Source: Pleomorphomonas diazotrophica (GTDB lineage: Bacteria > Pseudomonadota > Alphaproteobacteria > Rhizobiales > Pleomorphomonadaceae). Taken from it: a DNA stretch of 64,000 nucleotides. The notes beneath the pieces are model-generated. The model was not told the DNA's origin. It was given only the letters and a program-made list of their open reading frames with translations, and ran no database searches. A program made the position numbers and the translations under genes. Every line of letters begins with the position of its first letter. The stretch's first letter is position 1. The stretch spans positions 94,827 to 158,826 of the forward strand of contig NZ_PJNW01000016.1 of the NCBI RefSeq assembly GCF_002844595.1, read 5' to 3'. Positions 54,351-63,084 of the stretch are shown in pieces.

Positions 54351-56318
54351 ATGCTTGGTAAAATTCGCATCGGACATCAGATTCTACTTAGTGTGATCAT
54401 CGCAAGCATTGGCTTTGTGATAATCGCCACGAACCTGTTCCACATGGGCCGACAGGTGGATGCGGCGACGGCCGCGGCTCGCCTTGGGCGAGAGGTCGGT
54501 TCCGACGCGGCCGGATTTCAAGAGCTGATGCTGCAGGTACGGCGATCCGAAAAAGACTTCCTGTTGCGGTCCGACAAAACCTATGCCGATCGCAATCTTG
54601 CGCAGGTGGCCGAGGCGCGAGCTGGGCTCGCCGCTCTCAGCGGCAAAGCCAGTCCCCTTGGCGACGGCAAGATCATGACCGCCATCGATGAGATCGGCCG
54701 TCCGCTCGGTGCCTATCAAGCCGCCTTCTCCAAGTTGGCGGCGACCCGGATTGCCATGGGATTGACGCAAGATGAAGGTCTCGAAGGCGACCTTCGCAAA
54801 AAGGTGCATGACCTTGAGGGCGCATTCAACAGCTTGCAGGACAAGGACCAGACGATCCGCGTACTGATGCTGCGCCGTTATGAGAAGGACTTCATGCTGC
54901 GGCGGGACGATGCCTCCCTCGACAAGCACTCCAAGATGATGCCCGAGTTTCTGGCAGCGATCGCTGCCGCGCCGATCGATGAGACCCGAAAGGTGCAGCT
55001 CGCAGAACTCGCCAACGGCTATGGCGCCTCCTTCAAGGCTTGGTCCGCCGCGGCGCGGGAGCTGCAAGCCGACCAGAAGGCCGTTTCCGAAGCCTATGCC
55101 GCGCTCGAACCACTGGTCACGACCGTCACGAAAGTAGCCGCCGATCTTGGCCGCACACTCGAAGCCAGTGCCGAGACGACGCGGAGTACCTCCAACCGGC
55201 TCGCTTATCTGACCATCGTTCTGGCCATGCTCACGGCCACCGGTTTCGCCCTGGTTGTCTGGCGCTATGTGTCAAGCTCCCTCGCACGCATCGAGGGATG
55301 GATGGGGCGTCTGTCCGCAGGCGACTATAACGCCCGGTCGTCCGACACGGTGGCTCGCAACGAGATCGGTTCGATGGCCCGCGCCCTCGCCGATTTTGCG
55401 GGCAAGCTCGCCGAGGCGGACCAGCTCCGTCGCGAGGCGGCCGAAGCGGAGGCGCGCCGGCGGCGCGAGCGCGCCGAGGAAATGCGGGCCCTCATGGCCG
55501 CCTTCGACTCCAATGTCGGCGAGATCGTCGCGACGGTCTCGTCGGCGGCGCAGGAACTGCAGGCGGCCGCCGGCACACTGACCGACACCGCCACCAACAC
55601 CTCGACGCGATCGACCGGCGTCGCCAGGGCAACCGAAGTGATCGCCGCGCAGGTGCAGGCGGTGGCCGCCGCGTCCGAAGAGCTGTCCGCCTCGATCGGC
55701 GAGATCGGCCGGGGCATCAGCCAGTCGCACGACATATCGACCCAGGCGGTGGGCGAGGCGCGCGAGGCGGCCTCCACCGTCGGCGACCTTGCCACGACCG
55801 CCGAGAAGATCGGCGAGGTGATTCAGCTCATCGACAGCATCGCCTCGCAGACCAACCTTCTCGCCCTCAACGCGACGATCGAAGCGGCGCGCGCCGGCGA
55901 GGCCGGGCGCGGTTTTGCGATCGTCGCCGCCGAGGTGAAAAACCTGGCGGGCCAGACCTCTCAGGCCACGTCGCAAATCAGCGATCAGGTCACCCGCATC
56001 CAGGTGGCAACCAGCAACACGGTGGAAGCCATCCGCCGGGTGTCGGAGATCATCGACCGGGTCAACGCGATCGGTTCCTCCATCGCCTCGGCGATCGAGG
56101 AGCAGGCCGTGACCACGCGCGAGATATCGAGCCGCATCCACGACGTCGCAGCCGAGACCGGGCGCACGTCGGCCAGCATCGGCGACGTTCTGATGGCCGC
56201 GGAGGAGACATCCGGCGCCGCGACGCAGGTGCTCGCTTCTTCCGGCGACCTGTCGCAGCAAGCGGCGAACCTGTCCCTCAGGGTGCGCCATTTCATCTCA
56301 AATCTCGCGGCCGCCTGA
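54351..56318 (+). CDS. Methyl-accepting chemotaxis protein
   Basis: A 655-residue chemoreceptor. TM1 is near 12-31 (ILLSVIIASIGFVIIATNLF). The periplasmic helical-bundle sensor (32-280) contains the paired RRSEKDFLLR and RRYEKDFMLR repeats of the HBM type. TM2 is near 284-307, then HAMP and the signalling domain. The tip is [19 protein letters not shown] at about 494-513. The doubled EKDF motif suggests two stacked helical bundles sensing small ligands such as organic acids. No CheR-binding pentapeptide. Confidence 0.93.
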   Translation: MLGKIRIGHQILLSVIIASIGFVIIATNLFHMGRQVDAATAAARLGREVGSDAAGFQELMLQVRRSEKDFLLRSDKTYADRNLAQVAEARAGLAALSGKASPLGDGKIMTAIDEIGRPLGAYQAAFSKLAATRIAMGLTQDEGLEGDLRKKVHDLEGAFNSLQDKDQTIRVLMLRRYEKDFMLRRDDASLDKHSKMMPEFLAAIAAAPIDETRKVQLAELANGYGASFKAWSAAARELQADQKAVSEAYAALEPLVTTVTKVAADLGRTLEASAETTRSTSNRLAYLTIVLAMLTATGFALVVWRYVSSSLARIEGWMGRLSAGDYNARSSDTVARNEIGSMARALADFAGKLAEADQLRREAAEAEARRRRERAEEMRALMAAFDSNVGEIVATVSSAAQELQAAAGTLTDTATNTSTRSTGVARATEVIAAQVQAVAAASEELSASIGEIGRGISQSHDISTQAVGEAREAASTVGDLATTAEKIGEVIQLIDSIASQTNLLALNATIEAARAGEAGRGFAIVAAEVKNLAGQTSQATSQISDQVTRIQVATSNTVEAIRRVSEIIDRVNAIGSSIASAIEEQAVTTREISSRIHDVAAETGRTSASIGDVLMAAEETSGAATQVLASSGDLSQQAANLSLRVRHFISNLAAA

Positions 56319-56699
56319 CGGCTGACGCCGGTCGCAGACGGGTCGGGATCGGTTCGCCGGACAGAGAAATCTGCCGGCGAACCCTTTATTTCGCCGCGCT
56401 TTGTCGCTAGAGCTTCTCGGAGAAATCATAGGGCTTGAGCCGTCCGTTCCGGTCGGGCTCGACCCCGGTGCGCCATGGCGACATGCGCGGCGCCGTCTCT
56501 CATTATTTTCTGTCGGAACAGCCCATGCGGATCCGAGCCTTCGGCGCCCCGACGCGCCGGATCAGAGAGCGAATTATCGGCCCGGCCCCGATGCACCACC
56601 GCTGAGGCGGGGAGATCGAGGGACCGGGAGCCGAACCCTGGCCGATCGCCGGTATCGCGCCGGCCAGTCCTTATTCCTGCTGCACCGACGAGACACTCC
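56319..56699. other. 381-nt intergenic region between the chemoreceptor and ileS
   Basis: It begins with a terminator for the chemoreceptor (56351-56390). The rest is the ileS leader, with no open frame I can support and no T-box-like structure. The ribosome site before the ileS ATG is weak (GACGAGAC). Confidence 0.5.
56351..56390 (+). terminator. Terminator after the chemoreceptor gene
   Basis: GGTTCGCCGG and CCGGCGAACC form a perfect 10-bp stem with a 13-nt loop, followed by CTTTATTT. Confidence 0.75.
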
Positions 56700-59660
56700 A
56701 TGACCGACACGCCCGCCCCGACGTCAGAAGCGACGCCGACCCGCGACTATTCGTCCACGCTCAATCTCCCGGCCACCGAGTTTCCCATGCGTGCCGGCCT
56801 TCCCGAGAAAGAGCCGAAGCTGATCGCCCGCTGGGACGAGATGAAGCTCTACGAGAAGCTGCGCGAGACCGCAAAGGGGCGCGAGCAGTTCGTCCTCCAC
56901 GACGGCCCTCCCTATGCCAACGGCCACCTGCACATCGGCCACGCGCTCAACAAGATCCTGAAGGACATCATCACCCGCTCGCGACAGATGATGGGCTTTG
57001 ACGCCAACTATGTTCCCGGCTGGGACTGCCACGGCCTGCCGATCGAATGGAAGGTCGAGGAAGAGTATCGGGCCAAGGGCAAGAACAAGGACGAGGTGCC
57101 GATCAACGACTTCCGCGCCGAGTGCCGCCAGTATGCCGAAGGCTGGATCAAGGTGCAGGCCGAGGAGTTCCGCCGCCTGGGCGTCGAAGGCGACTTCAAG
57201 CGTCCCTACACCACCATGGCCTTTGCCTCGGAAGCGGTGATCGCCACCGAACTCCTGAAATTCGCCACGTCCGGCCAGCTCTATCGCGGCTCCAAGCCGG
57301 TGATGTGGTCGGTTGTCGAGCGCACGGCGCTGGCCGAGGCCGAAGTCGAGTATCAGGATTACCAGTCTGACACGATCTGGGTGAAGTTCCCGGTGAAGTC
57401 GAGCGCGACCGAGCTCGCAGGCGCCTTCGTGGTGATCTGGACCACCACCCCCTGGACCATCCCCGGCAACCGTGCCGTCAGCTTCTCGCCGAAGATCGCC
57501 TACGGCTTCTATGAGGTGACCGAGGCGCCGGAGGGCAACTGGGCGAAGGTCGGCGAGAAGTACATCCTCGCCGACGCGCTCGCCGACGCCGTGTTCAAGC
57601 AGGCCAAGGTGACCGGCTACCGGAAGGTGACGACCGTCGCCGCCGACGCGCTTGCCGCGCTCGTCTGCACTCATCCGCTGAATGGTCACGGCGGCGGCTA
57701 TCGGTTCGACGTGCCGCTGCTTGCCGGCGATCACGTCACCGACGACACCGGTACCGGTTTCGTCCACACGGCGCCGAGCCATGGCCGCGAGGACTTCGAG
57801 GTGTGGATGGAGCACGGCCGGCATCTGGCTGAGCGGGGCATCGATCCGGCCATCCCCTTCCCGGTCGATGACGCCGGCTTCTACACCACCGATGCGCCCG
57901 GCTTCGAGGGGCGGCGCGTTCTCACCGACAAGGGCGAGAAGGGCGATGCCAACCAGGCCGTCATCGAGGCATTGGCGGCCGGCGGCATGATGGTGGCGCG
58001 CGGCCGCCTCAAGCATACCTATCCGCACAGCTGGCGCTCCAAGAAGCCGGTGATCTTCCGCAACACGCCGCAGTGGTTCGTCTACATGGACCGGCCGATC
58101 GGCGGCGAGGCGGCCGGCTCGAACGCCACCACGCTGCGCGCCCGGGCACTCGCCGCCATCGACGAGACCGCCTTCTATCCGCCGGCCGGTCAGACGCGCC
58201 TGCGCTCGATGATCGAGAACCGGCCCGACTGGGTGCTGTCGCGCCAGCGCGCCTGGGGCGTGCCGATCGCCGTGTTCCGCAACACCGAGACCGGCCAACT
58301 GCTGCCCGGCCCGGATTTTGCGGATAACGACGCCTATGCCGCCCGCCTACGCGAGGCCTTCCTTGCCGAGGGCGCCGATGCCTGGTTCGCCGACGGCGCG
58401 AAGGAACGCTTCCTCAAGGGCTTTGTCGAAGACATGTCCGCCTGGGAGCAAGTGCGCGACATCCTCGACGTCTGGTTCGACTCCGGCTCGACGCATGAGT
58501 TCGTGCTGAAGGGCCGCCCGGACCTCAAGTGGCCCGCCGACGTCTACCTCGAGGGGTCCGACCAGCATCGCGGCTGGTTCCACTCCTCGCTTCTCGAATC
58601 CTGCGGCGTCAACGGCGTCGCGCCCTACAAGACGGTGGTGACGCACGGCTTCATCATGGCCGAGGACGGCCGCAAGATGTCGAAGTCGCTCGGCAACCAG
58701 GTTCTGCCGCAGGACGTCATCAAGCAGTCGGGCGCCGATATCCTACGCCTCTGGGTCGCCTCAAGCGACTATTGGGAAGATCTCAGGATCGGAAAGACGG
58801 TGCTCAACACCAACTCCGACGCCTATCGCAAGATCCGCAATACCTTGCGCTGGATGCTCGGAACGCTCGCCCACTACGATGGCGACGCGGTGGCCTATGC
58901 CGATCTGCCGGAACTCGAGAAGGTGATGCTGCACAAGCTGGCCGAGGTCGGTGCCCAGGTGGAGGAGGGCTACCGGGAATACGATTTCAAGGCCGTGTTC
59001 TCGTCGGTGCTCAACTTCATGAACATCGAGCTCAGTGCCTTCTACTTCGACGTCCGCAAGGACGCGCTCTACTGCGATCCGAAGTCGAGCCTCAAGCGCC
59101 GCGCCGCGCTTCACGTGGTGGCAGTGCTCTACGACCATCTCGTCAAGTGGCTGGCGCCGCTGATCCCGTTCACCGCCGAGGAAGCCTGGCTCGAACGGCA
59201 TCTGGGCGAGACCTCGTCCGTCCATCTCGAACTGTTCCCGACGGTACCCCAGGAATGGACCAACGCGGCGCTCGACGAGAAGTGGGAGAGGGTCAAGAAG
59301 GTGCGGCGGGCCGTTACCGGCGCGCTTGAGATCGAGCGGCGGGAAAAGCGCATCGGCTCGTCCCTTGAGGCGGCGCCGGTGGTCCACGTCGAGGACAAGG
59401 ATCTCCTCTCGGCGCTCGACGGTCTCGACTTTGCCGAGATCTGCATCACCTCGCAGATCGCCGTCACCGATGCCCCGGCGCCCGACGGTGCCTTCCGGCT
59501 CGACGACGGCACGCCCGTCGCGGTGGTGCCCAGGCTTGCCGAGGGGCGCAAGTGCGCCCGCTCCTGGAAGATCCTGCCCGAGGTGGGCAGCGATCCGGAG
59601 TATCCGGACGTGACGCTCCGCGACGCCCAGGCGTTGCGCGAGCTGGCGGCCGGCGCATGA
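56700..59660 (+). CDS. ileS: Isoleucyl-tRNA synthetase
   Basis: A 986-residue class I synthetase. [17 protein letters not shown] is the HIGH motif. [17 protein letters not shown] follows. The editing domain (about 200-400) includes [34 protein letters not shown] is [17 protein letters not shown] and [14 protein letters not shown] are typical. No Cys-rich zinc finger is seen at the C-terminus, unlike E. coli IleS. ATG at 56700 begins the usual Pro/Thr-rich N-terminus. Its stop overlaps lspA. Confidence 0.96.
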   Translation: MTDTPAPTSEATPTRDYSSTLNLPATEFPMRAGLPEKEPKLIARWDEMKLYEKLRETAKGREQFVLHDGPPYANGHLHIGHALNKILKDIITRSRQMMGFDANYVPGWDCHGLPIEWKVEEEYRAKGKNKDEVPINDFRAECRQYAEGWIKVQAEEFRRLGVEGDFKRPYTTMAFASEAVIATELLKFATSGQLYRGSKPVMWSVVERTALAEAEVEYQDYQSDTIWVKFPVKSSATELAGAFVVIWTTTPWTIPGNRAVSFSPKIAYGFYEVTEAPEGNWAKVGEKYILADALADAVFKQAKVTGYRKVTTVAADALAALVCTHPLNGHGGGYRFDVPLLAGDHVTDDTGTGFVHTAPSHGREDFEVWMEHGRHLAERGIDPAIPFPVDDAGFYTTDAPGFEGRRVLTDKGEKGDANQAVIEALAAGGMMVARGRLKHTYPHSWRSKKPVIFRNTPQWFVYMDRPIGGEAAGSNATTLRARALAAIDETAFYPPAGQTRLRSMIENRPDWVLSRQRAWGVPIAVFRNTETGQLLPGPDFADNDAYAARLREAFLAEGADAWFADGAKERFLKGFVEDMSAWEQVRDILDVWFDSGSTHEFVLKGRPDLKWPADVYLEGSDQHRGWFHSSLLESCGVNGVAPYKTVVTHGFIMAEDGRKMSKSLGNQVLPQDVIKQSGADILRLWVASSDYWEDLRIGKTVLNTNSDAYRKIRNTLRWMLGTLAHYDGDAVAYADLPELEKVMLHKLAEVGAQVEEGYREYDFKAVFSSVLNFMNIELSAFYFDVRKDALYCDPKSSLKRRAALHVVAVLYDHLVKWLAPLIPFTAEEAWLERHLGETSSVHLELFPTVPQEWTNAALDEKWERVKKVRRAVTGALEIERREKRIGSSLEAAPVVHVEDKDLLSALDGLDFAEICITSQIAVTDAPAPDGAFRLDDGTPVAVVPRLAEGRKCARSWKILPEVGSDPEYPDVTLRDAQALRELAAGA

Positions 59661-60160
59661 CGGCGACGTCAAGCGATCTTCGGACACGGCGGACGCGGCT
59701 TGCCGCGCTCGCCGTCGTCCTGTTGACGTTCATCGCCGATCAGGCGAGCAAATACTGGGTGCTCAATCACACCAGCCTGCCGGACGGCGACCGCATCTCG
59801 GTGCTGCCGGTGTTCGATTTCGTGCTGACCTGGAACATGGGCATTTCCTATGGGCTGTTTCAGCAACACGAGGCCCTCGGACGCTGGCTGCTAATCGGTC
59901 TCACGGCGCTGGCGACGGTGCTGCTCGCCATCTGGCTATGGCGGTCGCGCGACCGGCTGGTCGCCTGCCTGGCGCTGGCGCTGATCATCGGCGGCGCGCT
60001 CGGCAATCTCGTCGACCGCGTGGTGTTCGGCGGCGTCGTGGACTTCCTCTATCTCCACTATGGCTCGTTTTCCTGGTATGTATTCAATTTGGCTGACTGC
60101 GCCATCGTTGCAGGGGTGGGCGCACTCCTGTATGAGTCTCTGCGCTTGAAGCCACAGTGA
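59657..60160 (+). CDS. lspA: Lipoprotein signal peptidase (signal peptidase II)
   Basis: A 167-residue inner-membrane aspartyl protease with four helices. The catalytic Asp pair is in [16 protein letters not shown] and [20 protein letters not shown] and [11 protein letters not shown] are conserved. It removes signal peptides from prolipoproteins. It starts in an ATGA overlap with ileS, the common ileS-lspA pair. The next gene encodes a lipoprotein. Confidence 0.96.
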   Translation: MTATSSDLRTRRTRLAALAVVLLTFIADQASKYWVLNHTSLPDGDRISVLPVFDFVLTWNMGISYGLFQQHEALGRWLLIGLTALATVLLAIWLWRSRDRLVACLALALIIGGALGNLVDRVVFGGVVDFLYLHYGSFSWYVFNLADCAIVAGVGALLYESLRLKPQ

Positions 60161-60243
60161 TGCCTCAAAAGTCGGCTAGTCGCTGACCGGAACGAGGGTC
60201 GGGTCATGGCTGACCCGGCACGAGAGCGAGAGTGACGATATCG

Positions 60244-60897
60244 ATGACCAATCTGCTGACCGGCAAGCGTTACGCTCTTCTCGCCGTCGCTGTCCTGAGC
60301 CTCTCCGCCTGTTCGGCGCTTGGCACCTCGGTCGCCGAGGACGATCCGGAGACGGAAGTTCCCAACGTGTCGATGGGCCGCGCCGTGATGGAAGGCCTCG
60401 GAGCCGTTCCCTCGCGTAAGACGGCGATCAACTACACGCCGCGCGCGCCGCTCGTCGTGCCGCCCAACCGCATGGCCCTGGCGGCGCCCGAGGATCCCAA
60501 CCGGCTTGAAGCGACCGGCACCTGGCCGGAAGACAACGATCTCAAGACCCGGCGCACGCTGGCTGCCGCTTCCGCCCGGGAAGCAGCGCGTGGCGACGAC
60601 GAGAACCAGATTTCGCCCTCCGAGCTGACGGCCGTTCGTCTGCCGGAGAGCAGCCGCCCCATGTCGTCGCCCAACAGTCTTGAAGAGCAGGCCAAGCCGA
60701 TCATGCCCAGCCAGCTCGGCAACATGCCGCGCGAGGGGGCGAGCAGGCTCTACGACGCCAACGGCCGGCCGGTACGCAAGGCGCTGGTCGAACCGCCCGT
60801 CGCCTATCTGGAACCGGCGGCCGGCGTGCCGGTGACCACCGACGACGGCACCCCGCCTCCGGGCGCGTCCAAGAAGTCCTGGTGGAAGTTCTGGTAA
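60244..60897 (+). CDS. Putative lipoprotein, conserved hypothetical
   Basis: A 217-residue protein with a lipobox: LLAVAVLSLSACSALG, Cys near residue 23. The mature part is Pro-rich and probably extended. VPNVSMGRAVMEGLGAVPSRKTAINYTPRAPLVVPPN and PAPEDPNRLEA-like AAPEDPNRLEATGTWPED recall lipoproteins found next to lspA in Rhizobiales, some annotated DUF3035. The very end is KKSWWKFW. GTG at 60232 is an alternative start to the ATG at 60244. A strong terminator follows. Confidence 0.78.
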   Translation: MTNLLTGKRYALLAVAVLSLSACSALGTSVAEDDPETEVPNVSMGRAVMEGLGAVPSRKTAINYTPRAPLVVPPNRMALAAPEDPNRLEATGTWPEDNDLKTRRTLAAASAREAARGDDENQISPSELTAVRLPESSRPMSSPNSLEEQAKPIMPSQLGNMPREGASRLYDANGRPVRKALVEPPVAYLEPAAGVPVTTDDGTPPPGASKKSWWKFW

Positions 60898-60934
60898 GGC
60901 GGCAAGCGCCGTCCTCTTCTCGGAAGACCAAGAG

Positions 60935-60961
60935 AAAAGCCGCGGATCCCGCGGCTTTTTT
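60935..60961 (+). terminator. Rho-independent terminator after the lipoprotein gene
   Basis: AAAAGCCGCGG and CCGCGGCTTTTTT pair in a perfect stem with an ATC loop and a run of six T. It ends the ileS-lspA-lipoprotein transcript. Confidence 0.93.
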
Positions 60962-61031
60962 GTCGTCCGGCAAACGGTCTTTCCCATCAGGGCAGGTCGG
61001 CGCATCTCTTCGATGCTTGTCCACGTGGTAC

Positions 61032-62438
61032 TTACCGACGCGGGGCTCCGACCCGCTCGCCGGCAGCCGCCGCAGGCCGCGTCGCGGCGCCGGTCGCAGC
61101 CTGGGCGCCGAGCACTTCCGGCCGGACCTGACGCGGGCTGGAGAACAGGTTACCCTGTCCGAAGGCGAGGCCGTAGTCTAGAAGGTCGATCACCTGAGCT
61201 TCCTGCTCGACCCGGTCGACGATCAGGGTCAGGCCCTGGCGCTGAAGATGGCCAGCCATGTCCTCGACATGGATATCGCCGGTGACCAGCGGTGCCCGAC
61301 CAAGCAACCGGTCGGCGGCCACTTTGATCGAGCGAAAGCCGAGGTCGGACCAGCGGCGGAAGTCGGCCCGCAGATCGGTGACGTTGTCGATCGAGAAGTG
61401 GAAGCCGAGGTCGGCCACCGCCCTGAGGCTCTCGATCTCCAGCGGCCCCATGTCGGCAAGCGCCTCCTGGCGAAACTCGAACTGCACGAGGTCGGCCATG
61501 ACCCTGTTCTGCGAGAGGAAGCCCTGGAACTCGCGGAAGAAGGTGGACGAGGCGAGGCTTTCCGACGACAGGTTGATATAGAGGCCGACGTCGCTGTTAC
61601 GCTGGGTCAGTCGCTTCAGGATCTGGAAGGCGCGGATCACCTGATAGGTGTCGAGCTTGGCGATCAACCGGCTCTTCTCGGCAACGGGAATGAACTCGGC
61701 GGCCGGTATCAGACCGGAGGCGCCCTTCAGGCGGGTCAGCACCTCGTAGGACCGGACGAGCCGCTGCGGCAGTGTCACAACCGGCTGCAGATGCAGCTCG
61801 ATCTGCTCCTCGCGGATCAAGCGCTCCACGTCGCGCTCGAAAGCCGGATCGGTGTCCGGAACGAACAGCGCACTTTTCATGCTGGCCGAGACGTCGCCTC
61901 GCGCATCGCTCATCCGTCCGTGACGCCCCTCGTCGACATAATCGTCGGATCGTACCCGGCGCACCCGTCGGTTGGTGGCGTCCTCGGCCTCCCGAATGTG
62001 CCGCTCCAGGGCACCGAAACGGGCGTTGACGCCGTCGAGGCGCCCTTCAACGGTGGATTCCAGCTCGGCCAGCGTCTCGGTCACCTGTCGCAGCAGTTCC
62101 CCCACCACCTCGACCTCGGCGGCGAGTTCGCCGGTCTGCTCGCGCACGCGACCGGGTAACGCCTGCTCCAGGCGGTTGAGGCGGGCGGCGACTTTCTCGA
62201 TCTCGGCCTCACCGTCGCCGGCGACGGCGGCGATCTCGGCGAGACGGCTCTCGATCCAGGCTCGCTCCCGCCGCCGTTCCATCGGTTGCTGCACGGTGAC
62301 CATGGTGAGCATCAGGCCGATGCCGATCACCAGTGCCGATCCTGCCGACAGGCCAAGCTGGAAATACAGCACCACCGCGACCGAAACGGCGATCACGCCC
62401 ATGGCGATCAAGATCATCGTCGATGACGACCGGTTCAT
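61032..62438 (-). CDS. TipF-like EAL-domain protein, degenerate
   Basis: A 468-residue protein. Two N-terminal helices (about 8-50) are followed by a coiled coil near 60-150 (EIEKVAARLNRLEQ, ELESTVEGRLDGV). An EAL domain runs at about 205-440. The EAL signature reads SYEVLTRLKG, the lobe has YINLSSESL, and the usual DDFGxG loop reads SIDNVTDL, so phosphodiesterase activity is unlikely. The architecture matches Caulobacter TipF, a c-di-GMP-binding flagellar positioning factor. ATG at 62438 follows GGCAGGCGA; GTG at 62450 is an alternative. Confidence 0.8.
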   Translation of the reverse strand: MNRSSSTMILIAMGVIAVSVAVVLYFQLGLSAGSALVIGIGLMLTMVTVQQPMERRRERAWIESRLAEIAAVAGDGEAEIEKVAARLNRLEQALPGRVREQTGELAAEVEVVGELLRQVTETLAELESTVEGRLDGVNARFGALERHIREAEDATNRRVRRVRSDDYVDEGRHGRMSDARGDVSASMKSALFVPDTDPAFERDVERLIREEQIELHLQPVVTLPQRLVRSYEVLTRLKGASGLIPAAEFIPVAEKSRLIAKLDTYQVIRAFQILKRLTQRNSDVGLYINLSSESLASSTFFREFQGFLSQNRVMADLVQFEFRQEALADMGPLEIESLRAVADLGFHFSIDNVTDLRADFRRWSDLGFRSIKVAADRLLGRAPLVTGDIHVEDMAGHLQRQGLTLIVDRVEQEAQVIDLLDYGLAFGQGNLFSSPRQVRPEVLGAQAATGAATRPAAAAGERVGAPRR

Positions 62439-62680
62439 TCGCCTGCCCACTCCAACACGAAACCACGCAACGAATCACATGGCATTGTTGCCGTTTTCGT
62501 GAGCGGAAGCGAAGACGGACAATGGTTTTCCAAGGGTTTTCAGCCGATTTCGCTACTCGAAGGTCGCTTTATCCATCCTGCGACCACCGATCGCCGCCTT
62601 GACCCCTGCCCGCCAACGTCCCATGTTCGTCGCGGCTCGTCGGCAGGCAGTCGCCGACCGCAGAAAACCTGAGGGCAAAC

Positions 62681-62875
62681 ATGATCGAACTCAACGTCAA
62701 AGGCATGATGTGCGGCGGCTGCGCCAACTCGGTCGAGAAAGCGATCAAGCGTGTCGACGCCGATGCCACGGTCACCGTCGACCTCGCCGCCGGTAAGGTC
62801 AGCGTCAACACCAAGGCCGATGCCAAGGTACTGGGCGACGCCATCGAGGCGGCCGGCTACGAAGTGGCGGCGTGA
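62681..62875 (+). CDS. Heavy-metal-associated domain protein (copper-chaperone-like)
   Basis: A 64-residue HMA domain. KGMMCGGCANSVEKAI holds the metal-binding CxxC pair (MxCxxC form), and VSVNTKADAKVLGDAIEAAGYEV completes the ferredoxin-like fold. It probably delivers Cu(I) to a P-type ATPase encoded elsewhere. CTGAGGGCAAAC precedes the ATG. It stands alone, with a 242-nt gap from the TipF-like gene. Confidence 0.92.
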   Translation: MIELNVKGMMCGGCANSVEKAIKRVDADATVTVDLAAGKVSVNTKADAKVLGDAIEAAGYEVAA

Positions 62876-63084
62876 TGCCGATTCTTCTGGGCGGCTCCAA
62901 CGTCGCTCGCGAGGACTGAGCGGAAGCACCTGTTTTGAGACAGGCTTCCGCCGCAGGAATCCGGTTCTCAGGACCGACCGTGACGTCCTGTTAACGGTTA
63001 TCAACCCTTTATTTACCATGATCGGGGCAGAGTTCCGCCAGTACGCAGTGCAATTTGCAACTGGTTGACAGGGAACGCTTTCCG

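Noticed and set aside
56319-56699. T-box or other tRNA-sensing leader before ileS.
   Set aside because: No T-box sequence or specifier stem seen, and such leaders are rare in proteobacteria. The 94-codon minus-strand frame here (56426-56710) also lacks any coding sign.
62590-62680. CueR-type copper promoter before the copper-chaperone-like gene (TTGACCCCTGCCCG...).
   Set aside because: A TTGACC hexamer is present, but the required CCTTCC/GGAAGG dyad in the spacer is not.
62990-63015. CtrA box upstream of the AAA+ regulator (TTAACGGTTATCAAC).
   Set aside because: The second half does not match TTAA at the N7 spacing; only the first half fits.
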